In this document: piece by piece, positions 46,167 through 55,622 of the stretch
Layout: every line of letters begins with the position of its first letter
How positions within the stretch are numbered: the stretch's first letter is position 1
Origin: DASVUC01 sp036387255
Lineage (GTDB): Bacteria > Planctomycetota > Phycisphaerae > Tepidisphaerales > Tepidisphaeraceae
DNA length: 64,000 bases
NCBI GenBank assembly: GCA_036387255.1
Contig: DASVUC010000120.1
Span: forward strand, 1 to 64,000
Reading direction: 5' to 3'
Position numbers and translations under genes: made by a program
Notes under the pieces: generated by a model
Told to the model about the DNA's origin: nothing
The model's database searches: none
The model's input: only the letters and a program-made list of their open reading frames with translations

Positions 46167-46976
46167 ATGCGACGTTACTCCACCTCGATGTTCCGCGTCG
46201 GCGTTCTCGCGGTCATGCTGCTCGGCGTGATCTGCATCGCCCGCAGCGGGCTGGCGCAGACGCGACCGGCAGCCGCGCCCGTCCCCGGCGCGGCCAACGC
46301 TCCTGAAGCAGTGCAGCTCAACCTCACCCAGATGATCCTGGGGCATCTCGATTTCGTCTTCTACACCATCTTCGCCCTCTCCATCATCGGCCTGGCGCTG
46401 ATCATCCAGGGCTTCATCAAGAACCGCCAGAGCGTCCTCCTGCCCCAAGCCACCACCGACAAAATCAACGCGATGATCAAGGAGCGGCGCTACCGGGAAT
46501 TGCAGGAATTCACTGCACAGGACCACACCTTCCTCAGCAAGGCGCTGCGCCCCGCCCTCAAGCGCTCGCCGCGGTTCGATGCAATGCGCGAAGCGCTGGA
46601 AACCGCCGTCAGCGAGGCGACGGCTGAGCAGTTCCGCCAGATCGAATACCTCAACATCATCGGCAACCTCGGCCCGCTGCTCGGGCTTCTCGGCACCGTC
46701 CTCGGCATGATCGAAGCCTTCCAGGCCATGCACCAGGCGCAGGGCCAGGCCAACCCCGCGCAGCTCGCCGGCGGCATCTCCACCGCGCTCACGCACACGT
46801 TCCTCGGCCTGATGCTCGCGGTGCCGTGCCTCGCCGCCTTCGGCGTTCTTCGCACGATGGTCGACCGCCTCACCACGCGCGGCGCCAACATCGCCGAAGA
46901 CATGCTCCTCGCCATCCGCGACCAGGAAAGCAAACACTCGCGCAACCCTGAAGGCCAAGTGGTCATGGCTGAATGA
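46167..46976 (+). CDS. exbB: MotA/TolQ/ExbB proton-channel family protein
   Basis: A 269-residue protein with a cleavable signal-like N-terminus ending at SGLAQ, followed by three membrane helices. The conserved part is NIIGNLGPLLGLLGTVLGMIEAFQAM and GISTALTHTFLGLMLAVPCLAAF. TolQ/ExbB proteins form the proton channel of energy-transducing complexes with ExbD/TolR. ATG at 46167 preferred; TTG at 46143 is possible. The symbol is by family only. Confidence 0.9.
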   Translation: MRRYSTSMFRVGVLAVMLLGVICIARSGLAQTRPAAAPVPGAANAPEAVQLNLTQMILGHLDFVFYTIFALSIIGLALIIQGFIKNRQSVLLPQATTDKINAMIKERRYRELQEFTAQDHTFLSKALRPALKRSPRFDAMREALETAVSEATAEQFRQIEYLNIIGNLGPLLGLLGTVLGMIEAFQAMHQAQGQANPAQLAGGISTALTHTFLGLMLAVPCLAAFGVLRTMVDRLTTRGANIAEDMLLAIRDQESKHSRNPEGQVVMAE

Positions 46977-47007
46977 CTCTCGTTACGCCCGACCCAACCA
47001 TCACCCC

Positions 47008-47526
47008 ATGCGAAGACGACGACGCGAATTGCCCAGGATGAACGAAGACGTGGTCAACGTCACGCCGCTCATCGACGTTGTCATGTGCCTGATCATCTTC
47101 TTCATGCTCGTCGCCAAGATCGGCGTCGACACCGGCGTTGATCGCACCATCGCCGTCCCCGCAAGCATCCTCGGCACCGACATCAAGCAGATGGACATCC
47201 CCAACGCGCTGACGTTAAACGTGAAGCCAGGCCTGGGCGATCAACCCGACGTCGCCGCGCTGCTTCAAGGCTCAATGACGGAGTTGAAATTAAACGACGG
47301 CCGAGGGCACAATCCTCTTGCCGACTCGCTCAAGTTCTTCCGCTACGGCAAAGACCTCGCGCCTGGCGGCTGGGGCGTCAACGCCGACAACCCCGCCTTC
47401 AACGTCAACATCCGCGGCGATAAGAGCATGGACTACCGTTACCTCGAGCCGGTCCTTCTCGCCTGCGCCGAAGCGAACGTGAAGAGCGTGAACTTTTCAA
47501 CCGAACAGGTAGTGGTGCACCAATGA
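47008..47526 (+). CDS. exbD: ExbD/TolR-family protein 1
   Basis: A 172-residue protein with one membrane helix (NVTPLIDVVMCLIIFFMLVAKIG) containing the conserved proton-carrying Asp, and a periplasmic domain. It pairs with the ExbB-like protein. Its stop overlaps the next gene by 4 bp, so the two ExbD-like subunits are translationally coupled and may form a heteromer. Confidence 0.9.
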   Translation: MRRRRRELPRMNEDVVNVTPLIDVVMCLIIFFMLVAKIGVDTGVDRTIAVPASILGTDIKQMDIPNALTLNVKPGLGDQPDVAALLQGSMTELKLNDGRGHNPLADSLKFFRYGKDLAPGGWGVNADNPAFNVNIRGDKSMDYRYLEPVLLACAEANVKSVNFSTEQVVVHQ

Positions 47527-47987
47527 AGCTGCGTGTCGCCGACAAGATTCACTACGATGCGGGGCCGAACATGACGCCGCTGGTCGACATCGTCATGGTC
47601 ATCCTGATCTTCCTCATGCTCTGCGGCTCGTTCGTCGGCACCGAGCACTTCCTCGTCAGCAACCTCCCGATCAGCCAGAGCGGCTTGGGAAAGCAGGCGC
47701 CGCCGCCGGGATACATCCCCGATGAACCCATCGAAATTCGCGTTGACGCGCAAGCGCCCCACGCATTTGTCGCAACCGCCGGAAAGATTCAAACCTCTGA
47801 TCCCCTTGCCCTCACAGAACAGCTCAAGAAGATGCGCCTCGCCCTGATCCGCGCCGGCAAGAGCGACGACCAGATGCAGGTCAAGATCGGCCCCGGCAAG
47901 AACGTCAAGTACGAGCAGCTTGTTCGCGTCTACGAAGCCGCCCTCAACGCCGGCTACAAGAAAGTCGCCTTCGCGAGGAGCCACTGA
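47523..47987 (+). CDS. exbD: ExbD/TolR-family protein 2
   Basis: A 154-residue second ExbD-like subunit. NMTPLVDIVMVILIFLMLCGSFVG is the membrane helix with the conserved Asp, followed by a periplasmic domain. The ATG overlaps the preceding stop, and the stop overlaps the next ATG, so the three genes are tightly coupled. It differs clearly from subunit 1 in the periplasmic part. Confidence 0.9.
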   Translation: MKLRVADKIHYDAGPNMTPLVDIVMVILIFLMLCGSFVGTEHFLVSNLPISQSGLGKQAPPPGYIPDEPIEIRVDAQAPHAFVATAGKIQTSDPLALTEQLKKMRLALIRAGKSDDQMQVKIGPGKNVKYEQLVRVYEAALNAGYKKVAFARSH

Positions 47988-50887
47988 TGAAGTGGTTCGC
48001 GCTCTTCCGTAGCATGGGCGTCCCGCCCATGCACCCCCACGGTACCTGGGCGAGACGCCGATGCTGCGTTGCGCTCTTCGCAGTCAATTTCGTTCTCCTG
48101 GCGTCAACGGCTTCTGCTCAAACATCTCAACCCGCCGGTCTGGATGCCCTCAAGGATGACCGCCTCATCACCGAGCTCGCCAACCTCGGCCTCTCCGATC
48201 TCCTCGAACGCGCCTTCCAAGTCAACGCCGTCCCCGAACCCCGCCGTGTCGGCATCCGTGCGCTCGTCGCCTTGCGCGCCCTCAGCGATGAGCAGCACCC
48301 GCTGAGCTCCGTCCAGCGCCGCGAGCTGCTCAGCAAGATCGCTGCCGGCATCGAGCAAGCGATCACCACCCTCGACGACCCGCAAGTGATGATGCAGCAG
48401 GCCAACCTGCTCATTCGCCAAGGCATCCGTCGCGATGTGAACACCCTGGAATATTGGGGCGACAACCCGCGCACGCAGAAAGAGCTCGAGCCGGTCGTTC
48501 GTGCGGTCATCAAGCTCCTCGACAAATGCGAAGCCGAAGCGCGCAAGCAAGCCGACGAGATCGGCAACCAGCTCAGCGGACCCAACGATCCGCGCAGCAA
48601 AGTTTGGGAGGAGACCAGCGCCCTTGCCAACAACGCCGCCTACACAAAGCACATGATCTTCTACGACCTGGCGCTGTGTCTTCCGCCAGCCGAGGAGCGC
48701 GACCAGATCACGCAGCAGGCGATCAACTACCTCAAGCAGTTCGATACGCCCGACAGCACCGTCCAGCCACTCGTCCGCATCCAGCTCGGTAAGCTGCACA
48801 TGATCCGCGGGGAGTTTGACGTCGCCCAAACCTTCCTCACCAGCGTCGCCGATACCAAAAACATCGCTCCCCCGCCGGAGATCCGCCAGCAATACGAGGC
48901 GCGCTATTTCTCCGCCGTCTGCGATGTCCTCGCCTCGAATGAACTCAGCGCTCGCGCCAAGCTCGAAGCGCTGCTCAAGTGGCAAGACGCGAGCCTGCCG
49001 AAGGACAAGCAGACGCAGGATGCCGCCGACGCCGCCGCGATGATGCTCCAGTACCGCCTGGAGAACCTCCACGCCGCCACAGAGATGGCGCCCGCCACCA
49101 AACAAGAGAGTGCCAACCGAGCCCGCGCAATCCTGCTCGATCTCGTCAAGCGTCGGCCCGACCTACGCGGGATCGTCCTCGACCAGCTCCTGCAAAAGCT
49201 CCCGTCTCCGAATGATGTAAAAAAACTCGACACCCTGCTCCTCCAGGCGATCCTCCAGCGCGCGGATACCGAGCGCCTCAGGAGCGAAAGTGAATCCATC
49301 GACGCCTCCGTCCTCAAGCTCGGCATCGCCGCCGGAGAAGAGCTCCTCGCCCGCCGATCGCGCGAGCAGCTCGATTTAGAATCCATCGACGCCGCCGCCC
49401 TGCTCATCCCGCTCTTCCAGGAGCGCCTCGGCGACCTGCTCACTGCCGCCACCGGCTACCTCGACTACATCACCGGCATCGGCGCACGCGGCCCAAATGC
49501 CACCCTCGCCCTCGACGCCGCCCAATCCGTCATCGGCCGGCTCCGCGCCGACTCATCCCGCGCCGGCTCCGCCGACGTGCAGCGCCTCTACGAGCGCTTC
49601 CTTCCCCTTGCGATCAATCCGCCGTTCTCGCGCAGGCAGCTCGCCTTCGAGTACGGCCGGCTCCTCCAGCAGCAGGAAAAGTACGCCCAAGCCGTCCAGG
49701 CACTTTCTCTGGTTCCCCCAACCGATCCCCGCGTCGCCGTCGCGCGCTTCTACCAATTGGTCTGCACCCGACAGCAGCTCGAAGAGCAGAAGCTCGATGC
49801 CCCCGCGCGACAGAAACTGGTGCAGCAGTTTTCCCTGCTTACGCAGCAGGTCAACGCCCTCGCCGGCGACGCGCTCACCTCCGCTAAGACCGACGTTGAG
49901 AAAAACCGCTGGCGAGCCATCCTCGTCCGCACCGCGCTGCTCGATGCCGATCTTTCCCGCCGGGAGCAGAACGATCCCCGCCGCACGCTCGCGTTGCTGG
50001 AGAACATCGAACAGCACGCCAAGGGACTCACCGGCGAAGAAACCCTCCTCGCCAGCGCCCTCTACACCCGCGTGCAAGCTTACATGTCCCTTGGTCTGAC
50101 CGACGACGCCACGCGCGCGCTGGTACAACTCCTCGAGCACCGCAACGGCGGTGAAGGCGTCTCCATCGTCTACGAGCTGATGCAGCGCCTGAACCACGAG
50201 CTCGACGACGCCCGCGCCGCCGGCGAGAAGGCCCGCATGTCCGCCATCGCCGCCAACCGCGCGCAGCTCAGCGGCTTCCTCGCCGATTGGGCCCAAAAAA
50301 GCCCCGATCCCAACATCCACAAATACGCCTACCGCTACAGCGTCTTCGACGCCGCCACCAGGCACCTCGCCGCGGAGCTGATTGAAGATCCCGTGAATCG
50401 CGCCGTCACGCTGCGCAGCGTGCTCGATCTCTATAAGAAGCTCGAATCACCGGAATCCCTCGTCCTCTATCGCGCCACGCTCGACAACCCCAGCGTCGCA
50501 TCAACCGATTCCGACCCCGCCGTCTCCCTCGGCATCGGCCTCGTCTCCTTCGATCTCGCCGACTACCCCGAAGCTCAAAAGCGTCTCGGCCGGCTCCTCG
50601 TCGACCGCAAGCTCGGCTCACCCCAGCGCACCATCGAAGAGAACGGCATCGAACGCGTCATCGACAACGACGAATATTGGGAAGCTACCCTCAAGCTCCT
50701 GCGAAGCAACCTCGCCCTCGCAGGCCAGCACGTCGACGCAAGCTCCGTCGACCTGCGCAAGCAGACCCAGAACCACCTCAAGCAGCTCTACGTGCAGTGG
50801 GGCAACCAAACCGGTGGCAAGAAATGGCACGATGCCTTCGAAGCCCTGCGCCTGGAGATCATTCCCAGCTTTAAGGACGCGTCGTAG
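47987..50887 (+). CDS. Large secreted helical-repeat protein of the ExbBD operon
   Basis: A 966-residue protein with a signal peptide (hydrophobic core VALFAVNFVLLAS, cleavage near STASA) followed by SQPAG. The rest is alpha-helical with many TPR-like pairs (LGKLHMIRGEFDVAQTFL, YGRLLQQQEKYAQAVQALSL, GLVSFDLADYPEAQKRLGRLL). The ATG overlaps the ExbD stop, so the start is well supported. The signal's N-region (codons about 10-27) is made of a dispersed palindrome (48012-48068) that reads SMGVPPMHPHG. Probably a periplasmic scaffold for the motor. Confidence 0.85.
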   Translation: MKWFALFRSMGVPPMHPHGTWARRRCCVALFAVNFVLLASTASAQTSQPAGLDALKDDRLITELANLGLSDLLERAFQVNAVPEPRRVGIRALVALRALSDEQHPLSSVQRRELLSKIAAGIEQAITTLDDPQVMMQQANLLIRQGIRRDVNTLEYWGDNPRTQKELEPVVRAVIKLLDKCEAEARKQADEIGNQLSGPNDPRSKVWEETSALANNAAYTKHMIFYDLALCLPPAEERDQITQQAINYLKQFDTPDSTVQPLVRIQLGKLHMIRGEFDVAQTFLTSVADTKNIAPPPEIRQQYEARYFSAVCDVLASNELSARAKLEALLKWQDASLPKDKQTQDAADAAAMMLQYRLENLHAATEMAPATKQESANRARAILLDLVKRRPDLRGIVLDQLLQKLPSPNDVKKLDTLLLQAILQRADTERLRSESESIDASVLKLGIAAGEELLARRSREQLDLESIDAAALLIPLFQERLGDLLTAATGYLDYITGIGARGPNATLALDAAQSVIGRLRADSSRAGSADVQRLYERFLPLAINPPFSRRQLAFEYGRLLQQQEKYAQAVQALSLVPPTDPRVAVARFYQLVCTRQQLEEQKLDAPARQKLVQQFSLLTQQVNALAGDALTSAKTDVEKNRWRAILVRTALLDADLSRREQNDPRRTLALLENIEQHAKGLTGEETLLASALYTRVQAYMSLGLTDDATRALVQLLEHRNGGEGVSIVYELMQRLNHELDDARAAGEKARMSAIAANRAQLSGFLADWAQKSPDPNIHKYAYRYSVFDAATRHLAAELIEDPVNRAVTLRSVLDLYKKLESPESLVLYRATLDNPSVASTDSDPAVSLGIGLVSFDLADYPEAQKRLGRLLVDRKLGSPQRTIEENGIERVIDNDEYWEATLKLLRSNLALAGQHVDASSVDLRKQTQNHLKQLYVQWGNQTGGKKWHDAFEALRLEIIPSFKDAS
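48012..48068. repeat. CATGGGCG/CGCCCATG palindrome pair inside a coding region
   Basis: Palindrome CATGGGCGTCCCGCCCATG (48013-48031) followed by a degenerate second copy, CTGGGCGAGACGCCGATG-like (48045-48063). The same family lies at 7709-7732 and 54500-54557 in intergenic DNA. Here both copies are translated within the signal peptide's N-region. Confidence 0.75.
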
Positions 50888-51626
50888 TCAGCGGCGCAGG
50901 CGCTGTCACGGGAGAAGTCACCGGCGCTCTTGCGGGAGCAGTCGCCGGCGCCGTTGCTGGTCCGCTCCCCGCCCCAAATCCCCCTCGCGTCGCCGGCCCA
51001 CTGGTCGGCCGAAACTTCTCGATCATCACCGCGTGCAGCCGATCCTGGATCACCCGCTCCGCCTCTTGCACCGTCTGATACTTTCCCGAATCCAGCTCCC
51101 GCGCCGCCTCGTTCACCGCCGTCGCCATGTCGTGCAGCAGCTTCACCTGAGCCGCAAAATTCGCCGGTTTGCTCGTCGCCAGGTCCGTCACCACCAGCCG
51201 CCATTTCCCCTCGCGCCGCTGAAACTTCATCTTCGTCTGGTTCTCCCCCGTCACCATCGCCGTCTCGCCCGTCTCCGTGATCTGAAGCTTCTGGATCACC
51301 TCATCCAGGTTAGAAAAGTCGATCATCGTCCGACCGATCGCCTGACCCGACTTGCCAAAACGCTTGCTTGCAACATCCGACATCTTCTTCCCCGCCACCA
51401 GCAGCTCCGCCACCGCGTGCGCATATTCTTGGCTCGTGGCATCCGGCGCATCGAGCACCTTCGCCACGCCCTCGACATCGCCGGCGCGAATGGATTCCCA
51501 AAGCGCACGCACCGCCCCCGCCACTGATGACAAATCCGCCGGCGCGGGCGCAGAGGTGGGCTGTGTTGATACCGCCAGGATCACGATCAAGAACATCTTC
51601 AACATCGCCCACCATCGTAAAGACAT
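50871..51626 (-). CDS. Hypothetical secreted protein with Pro/Thr-rich tail
   Basis: A 251-residue protein with a signal peptide (FLIVILAVSTQPTSAP). The core (AGAVRALWESIRAGDVEGVAKVLD, FQRREGKWRLVVTDLA) looks like a small alpha+beta fold of NTF2-like type, unproven. The C-terminal 40 residues are an ATAPATAPARAP-type low-complexity tail. The 3' end overlaps the opposing repeat-protein gene by 17 bp. A start seven codons later (51605) is possible. Confidence 0.65.
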   Translation of the reverse strand: MSLRWWAMLKMFLIVILAVSTQPTSAPAPADLSSVAGAVRALWESIRAGDVEGVAKVLDAPDATSQEYAHAVAELLVAGKKMSDVASKRFGKSGQAIGRTMIDFSNLDEVIQKLQITETGETAMVTGENQTKMKFQRREGKWRLVVTDLATSKPANFAAQVKLLHDMATAVNEAARELDSGKYQTVQEAERVIQDRLHAVMIEKFRPTSGPATRGGFGAGSGPATAPATAPARAPVTSPVTAPAPLTTTRP

Positions 51627-51648
51627 CTGCGCTCACGCGGGAGGGCCG

Positions 51649-53157
51649 CTACCGTATCCAAGGCACCACCACCCTCACCACCCCCACAATCACCACCACC
51701 CCCACCGCATCCAGCAAAACACCATACCGAATCATGCGCCCGATCGGGATCAGTCCCGAGCCGTACACAATCGCATTGCACGGCGTCGACACCGGCAGCA
51801 TGAACCCCAGGCTCGCTCCCATCGTCGCCCCAATTGCCGGCTCCAGCGGATCAACACCTGCGCTCTTCGCCAGCGCAATCACCACCGGCACGATCATCGT
51901 CGCCGATGCCGTGTTGCTCGTGGTCTCACTTAGAAGCGTCGCCACCACCGTCGCCGCGATAAGCATCCCAAAAGCGCTCCCCTGCACCGGCAGCAATTTT
52001 GTCAGTCCCTCCCCGATGGCTTTCGCCAGCCCCGTGTTGAACATCAACATCCCCAGTGCCAGCCCACCCCCATAAAGCAGCACCACGCCCCAGTCGATCT
52101 GCACCGCCTCGGTCCAGTTGATCGCCTTACCATCCCGATCGCCCGGCAAGAGAAACAGCAGGATCGCGCCGATCGTTGCCGTCACCCCCTCGTGCAGCAC
52201 CTCGCTCAGCGTCATGTAAACCTGATGCCGCTCCCCCAGCGCCAGCGCAAAAACACCCGGCGTCACCCACAGCACCACCGTCACCGCAAACGCGATCAGC
52301 GTCGACACTTGCGCCGTCGTCCACCCTCCCAGTTGATCGCGCTCCCGCGCCAGCATCTCGGCACTCCCCGGCAATTCCTTCACGCCAGCGCGACAGAGAA
52401 AACCCAAATACCCCGCCAGCCACAAGAACAGCAGCACCACCACCGGCACGCCGAACAAGCACCATTTAAAAAAGGATAGCTGCACGTGCAGCATGTCCCG
52501 GATGTAGCCCAATCCGATCACGTTGGGCGCTGTTCCAATCGGCGTCGCCAATCCTCCAATCGACGCGGCGAACGACGTCATCAGCATCAGCCCCGTAGCA
52601 TATCGCCGATTAATCCTCGGCCCGCCGTGCTTCTCCTGCTCGAACAAAAACGACAGGATCGACAGACCGATCGCAAACATCATCGCCGTAGCCGCGGTGT
52701 TGGCGATCCATCCGCTGATGAACGCCGTTACCGCGCCGAACGCGAAGAGGATCCTCCCCGGCCGCGCCCCTACGCCGCGCAGCGACAGCACCCCAAACGC
52801 CAGACGCCGATCCAGCCCATGAATGAAGATCGCTCGGGCCAGGATGAACGATCCGATAAACAAAAAGATCAATGGATCGGCGAACGGCGCAAATACCTCC
52901 TTTGCCGTCCCCACCCGAAACAGCACGCACAGCGCCGCCCCCAGCATCGCCGTAACCGGCATCGGCAGCGACTCGCAAATCCACAGCACCACCACCCCCG
53001 CCATGATCGCCGACAACCGATGCGCCTTGGGCGCAAGATCCCCCATCGGCACAACCAGCAGCGCCACGAACACCACCGGCGCAAGCACCCCGCCGCTGAT
53101 CTTCCTCCACCGCTCAAACCGCTCTTCCGCCGGCGATATCGCTTCCACAACCGTCAT
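51649..53157 (-). CDS. DASS-family (SLC13-like) dicarboxylate transporter
   Basis: A 502-residue protein with about 11-12 membrane helices and two Ser-Asn-Thr-type signatures: WIANTAATAMM in the first half and SETTSNTASATMIVPV in the second, followed by LPVSTPCNAIVYGSG. These motifs bind Na+ and the carboxylates in VcINDY-type carriers. It probably takes up succinate, malate, citrate or sulfate; the substrate cannot be told. Confidence 0.9.
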   Translation of the reverse strand: MTVVEAISPAEERFERWRKISGGVLAPVVFVALLVVPMGDLAPKAHRLSAIMAGVVVLWICESLPMPVTAMLGAALCVLFRVGTAKEVFAPFADPLIFLFIGSFILARAIFIHGLDRRLAFGVLSLRGVGARPGRILFAFGAVTAFISGWIANTAATAMMFAIGLSILSFLFEQEKHGGPRINRRYATGLMLMTSFAASIGGLATPIGTAPNVIGLGYIRDMLHVQLSFFKWCLFGVPVVVLLFLWLAGYLGFLCRAGVKELPGSAEMLARERDQLGGWTTAQVSTLIAFAVTVVLWVTPGVFALALGERHQVYMTLSEVLHEGVTATIGAILLFLLPGDRDGKAINWTEAVQIDWGVVLLYGGGLALGMLMFNTGLAKAIGEGLTKLLPVQGSAFGMLIAATVVATLLSETTSNTASATMIVPVVIALAKSAGVDPLEPAIGATMGASLGFMLPVSTPCNAIVYGSGLIPIGRMIRYGVLLDAVGVVVIVGVVRVVVPWIR

Positions 53158-53241
53158 GCCCAGAACTTACCGGCACCATCCCCCACTCCGCAAAAAGCCG
53201 TCAAGGGTGGCAAGGGTATGCAACCTGTGCACCTCGCTCGA

Positions 53242-54432
53242 TCACGCCAGCTTCTTCAAAAACTCCCCAATTCGATCCAGCCCCTTATCAATCTGCTCCA
53301 TGCTCGTGGCAAAGCTCAGCCGCACGTGCGTGTCGAACCCTGAATCATTTCCAGGCACCACCGCCACGTGCGCCTTCTCCAGGAGCTGCGCCGAAAAACT
53401 CACCGCATCCGTAATCCCGCCCTTGCCGAAATGCTTGCTCACGTTGGGGAAGCAGTAAAAAGCGCCTTGCGGTTTCACGCAGGTGACGCCGAGCTCGCAA
53501 AGTCGCTTGTGCATGTGGTGCGCGCGCTTCTCAAACTGCTGCCGCATCTGCTCAACCGATTCGCTGCCTTGCGGGTCCGTCAGCGCCACCGCCGACGGAA
53601 CCTGCGTAAAGCTCGTGATGTGGCTCGTCATCTGCGACTGAAGCTTGTTGATCGCGTCGATCGCGTTCTTCGGCCCGCCGATGTAGCCCACGCGCCACCC
53701 CGTCATCGCAAAGCTCTTCGAGTGACAGTTGAACGTCAGCGTCTGTTCAAGCAACTGCGGATGCAGCGACGCGAACGAAACGAACTTCAGTCCGTCGTAC
53801 ACCAGCTTCTCGTAAATCTCATCCGAGAAGACGATCAAATCCGGATGCTTCACCACCACATCCGCCAGCGCCTTGAGCTCCTCCGGCGTGTACGCGTGCC
53901 CACCCGGATTCGACGGCGAATTGATCACCAGCACCTTCGTCTTCGGCGTGATCGCCGTCTCCAGCTGCTGCGGCGACATGCGGAAATTCTTTGACTCATC
54001 CCCCTTGATGAACTTCGGCACACCTCCCGCCAGCTTCACCTGCTCCGGGTAGCTCACCCAGTACGGCGCCGGAATCAGCACCTCATCACCCGGATTCAGC
54101 ACCGCCATGAACGCCATGTACAAACAGTGCTTCCCTCCCGCGCCCAAAGTGATCTGCTCCGGCTTGTAAGGCAGGTTGTTCTCGCTGTTGAACTTCTGCG
54201 CAATCGCCTGCTTGAGCTCCGGAAAACTCGGCGTCGGCGTGTACTTCGTCTGCCCCTTGTCCAGCGCCTGCTTCGCCGCTTCCTTGATGAACGCCGGCGT
54301 ATCGAAGTCCGGCTCACCCGCGCCGAACCCCACCACATCGATCCCCGCCTTCTTCATCGCATTCGCCTTGGCGCTCACAGCCAGGGTGATGGACTCCGAG
54401 ACCAAATTCATCCGATCAGCAAGCGAAATCAT
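53242..54432 (-). CDS. Class I/II aminotransferase (aspartate aminotransferase-like)
   Basis: A 396-residue PLP enzyme: FGAGEPDFDTPAFIKEAA at the N-terminus, NSPSNPGG, SDEIYEKLVYDG and HSKSFAMTGWRVGYIGGP with the PLP Lys239. It matches the Igamma-type bacterial aspartate/prephenate aminotransferases. It converts aspartate and 2-oxoglutarate to oxaloacetate and glutamate. A ribosome binding site (AAGGA) precedes the start. Confidence 0.93.
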   Translation of the reverse strand: MISLADRMNLVSESITLAVSAKANAMKKAGIDVVGFGAGEPDFDTPAFIKEAAKQALDKGQTKYTPTPSFPELKQAIAQKFNSENNLPYKPEQITLGAGGKHCLYMAFMAVLNPGDEVLIPAPYWVSYPEQVKLAGGVPKFIKGDESKNFRMSPQQLETAITPKTKVLVINSPSNPGGHAYTPEELKALADVVVKHPDLIVFSDEIYEKLVYDGLKFVSFASLHPQLLEQTLTFNCHSKSFAMTGWRVGYIGGPKNAIDAINKLQSQMTSHITSFTQVPSAVALTDPQGSESVEQMRQQFEKRAHHMHKRLCELGVTCVKPQGAFYCFPNVSKHFGKGGITDAVSFSAQLLEKAHVAVVPGNDSGFDTHVRLSFATSMEQIDKGLDRIGEFLKKLA

Positions 54433-54499
54433 CGTAAATCCTTCGGAAAGTAGAGCGTCTCACGGTATGAAACAGACCACGCGGATGCAAGCTCCCAGC

Positions 54500-54557
54500 G
54501 TGGCATGGGCGTCTCGCCCATGCATGCACCTCAGCATGGGCGAGACGCCCATGCCAC
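54500..54557. repeat. Paired CATGGGCG palindromes forming a 24-bp perfect inverted repeat
   Basis: Two palindromes in opposite orientation, CATGGGCGTCTCGCCCATG and CATGGGCGAGACGCCCATG, together give 24-bp perfectly complementary arms (54500-54523 and 54534-54557) around a 10-bp spacer. It lies between the GT4 gene and the aminotransferase gene, on the leader side of the latter... both genes read on the minus strand, so the element follows the aminotransferase promoter side and precedes the GT4 stop. Confidence 0.85.
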
Positions 54558-54563
54558 ACCGGC

Positions 54564-55622
54564 TTAGCGCAGCGGGCTGCGAATGATCTTCTCGTAAATC
54601 GCTTCCAACTGATCCAGGTGATGCTCGTAAGAAAGCTTCGGCCGAAGCTCCAGACAAGCTGCCCTCATCCGCCCCCGAAGCTCCGCATCCAGCATCTTCC
54701 TCATCGCCCCCGCCAGCGCCTCCGCATCCTGCGGATCTTCCAGCACAAACCCGTGCACCCCATCCGTCATGATCTCGCACGCGCCATTGAACTTCGTCGA
54801 GATCACCGGCAACCCCATCGCCAGCGCCTCCAGCACCACCAGGCTGCACGGGTCATGCTTCGTCGGCAGCACAAAAACGTCCGACTGCGCGTACAGCGGA
54901 ACAGGGTCGTTCGTCGAGTCAATCCGCCGAACGTCTTTCATCGGCGGAAGATGAAAAGAACGGCTTGGCCGCCCCACCACTGTCAGGCGGAGGCGCTCAT
55001 CATCCAGCGTCCGCATGGCGGCAATAGTGGGACCCAATCCCTTGCGCTCGAAATCGTGTCCAATGAATAGCATCTCCACCGTCTCGCGCGCTGACTGTGC
55101 CTGCGGCACAAACTGCTCCAGATCCACCGCGTTGAAGAGTGTTTCCAAACGCTCTGTAGACAGGGGGTAGTGCTTGAGCACGAACTGCTTGATGTAATTC
55201 GACAGACACAGCACGACAGGCCCGTTCGAGCGCAGCAATAGCTCCCGCTCCACCTCCGCCATGCGCTTCCGCCGCGGGTTGAAGTGCACGTTCAATCTCC
55301 CCAGCGCCTCGGCCGCAATCCCCGCGTGCGGGTGATACAAATCGCAACGCCGCACCGGCAGCATCGCGTGCACGATGTCGTAACGCTCCGTCGCGAGGTG
55401 CGCATCGAGCGCATAGAGAAACGCTCGATACTTCCCCGCGCGCGTGATCCCCCGCGCGGCGATGGTCACCTTTTGCACCTGCTCGACTGCGCCGTTGAAA
55501 CTGCTCGCCAGCAGCGACACCGCGTGCCCGCGCCGCGCCAGCGCCCGCGCCAGATCGATCGTATACCGCTCCGCGCCCCCGCGCGAAGGATCCGCGTGCA
55601 GGATGACCAGTGCCACCTTCAA
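54564..55622 (-). CDS. GT4-family glycosyltransferase (WaaG-like)
   Basis: A 352-residue GT-B enzyme. Donor-side features are HADPSRGGAERYTIDLARALARRGH at the N-terminus; LFIGHDFERKGLGPTIAAM and PTKHDPCSLVVLEALAMGLPVIST are in the C-terminal domain with the E-x7-E motif. It overlaps the upstream WaaP-like kinase gene by 4 bp. WaaG adds the first glucose of the LPS outer core in enterobacteria; a role in lipopolysaccharide core assembly is inferred from the pairing with the kinase. Confidence 0.92.
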   Translation of the reverse strand: MKVALVILHADPSRGGAERYTIDLARALARRGHAVSLLASSFNGAVEQVQKVTIAARGITRAGKYRAFLYALDAHLATERYDIVHAMLPVRRCDLYHPHAGIAAEALGRLNVHFNPRRKRMAEVERELLLRSNGPVVLCLSNYIKQFVLKHYPLSTERLETLFNAVDLEQFVPQAQSARETVEMLFIGHDFERKGLGPTIAAMRTLDDERLRLTVVGRPSRSFHLPPMKDVRRIDSTNDPVPLYAQSDVFVLPTKHDPCSLVVLEALAMGLPVISTKFNGACEIMTDGVHGFVLEDPQDAEALAGAMRKMLDAELRGRMRAACLELRPKLSYEHHLDQLEAIYEKIIRSPLR

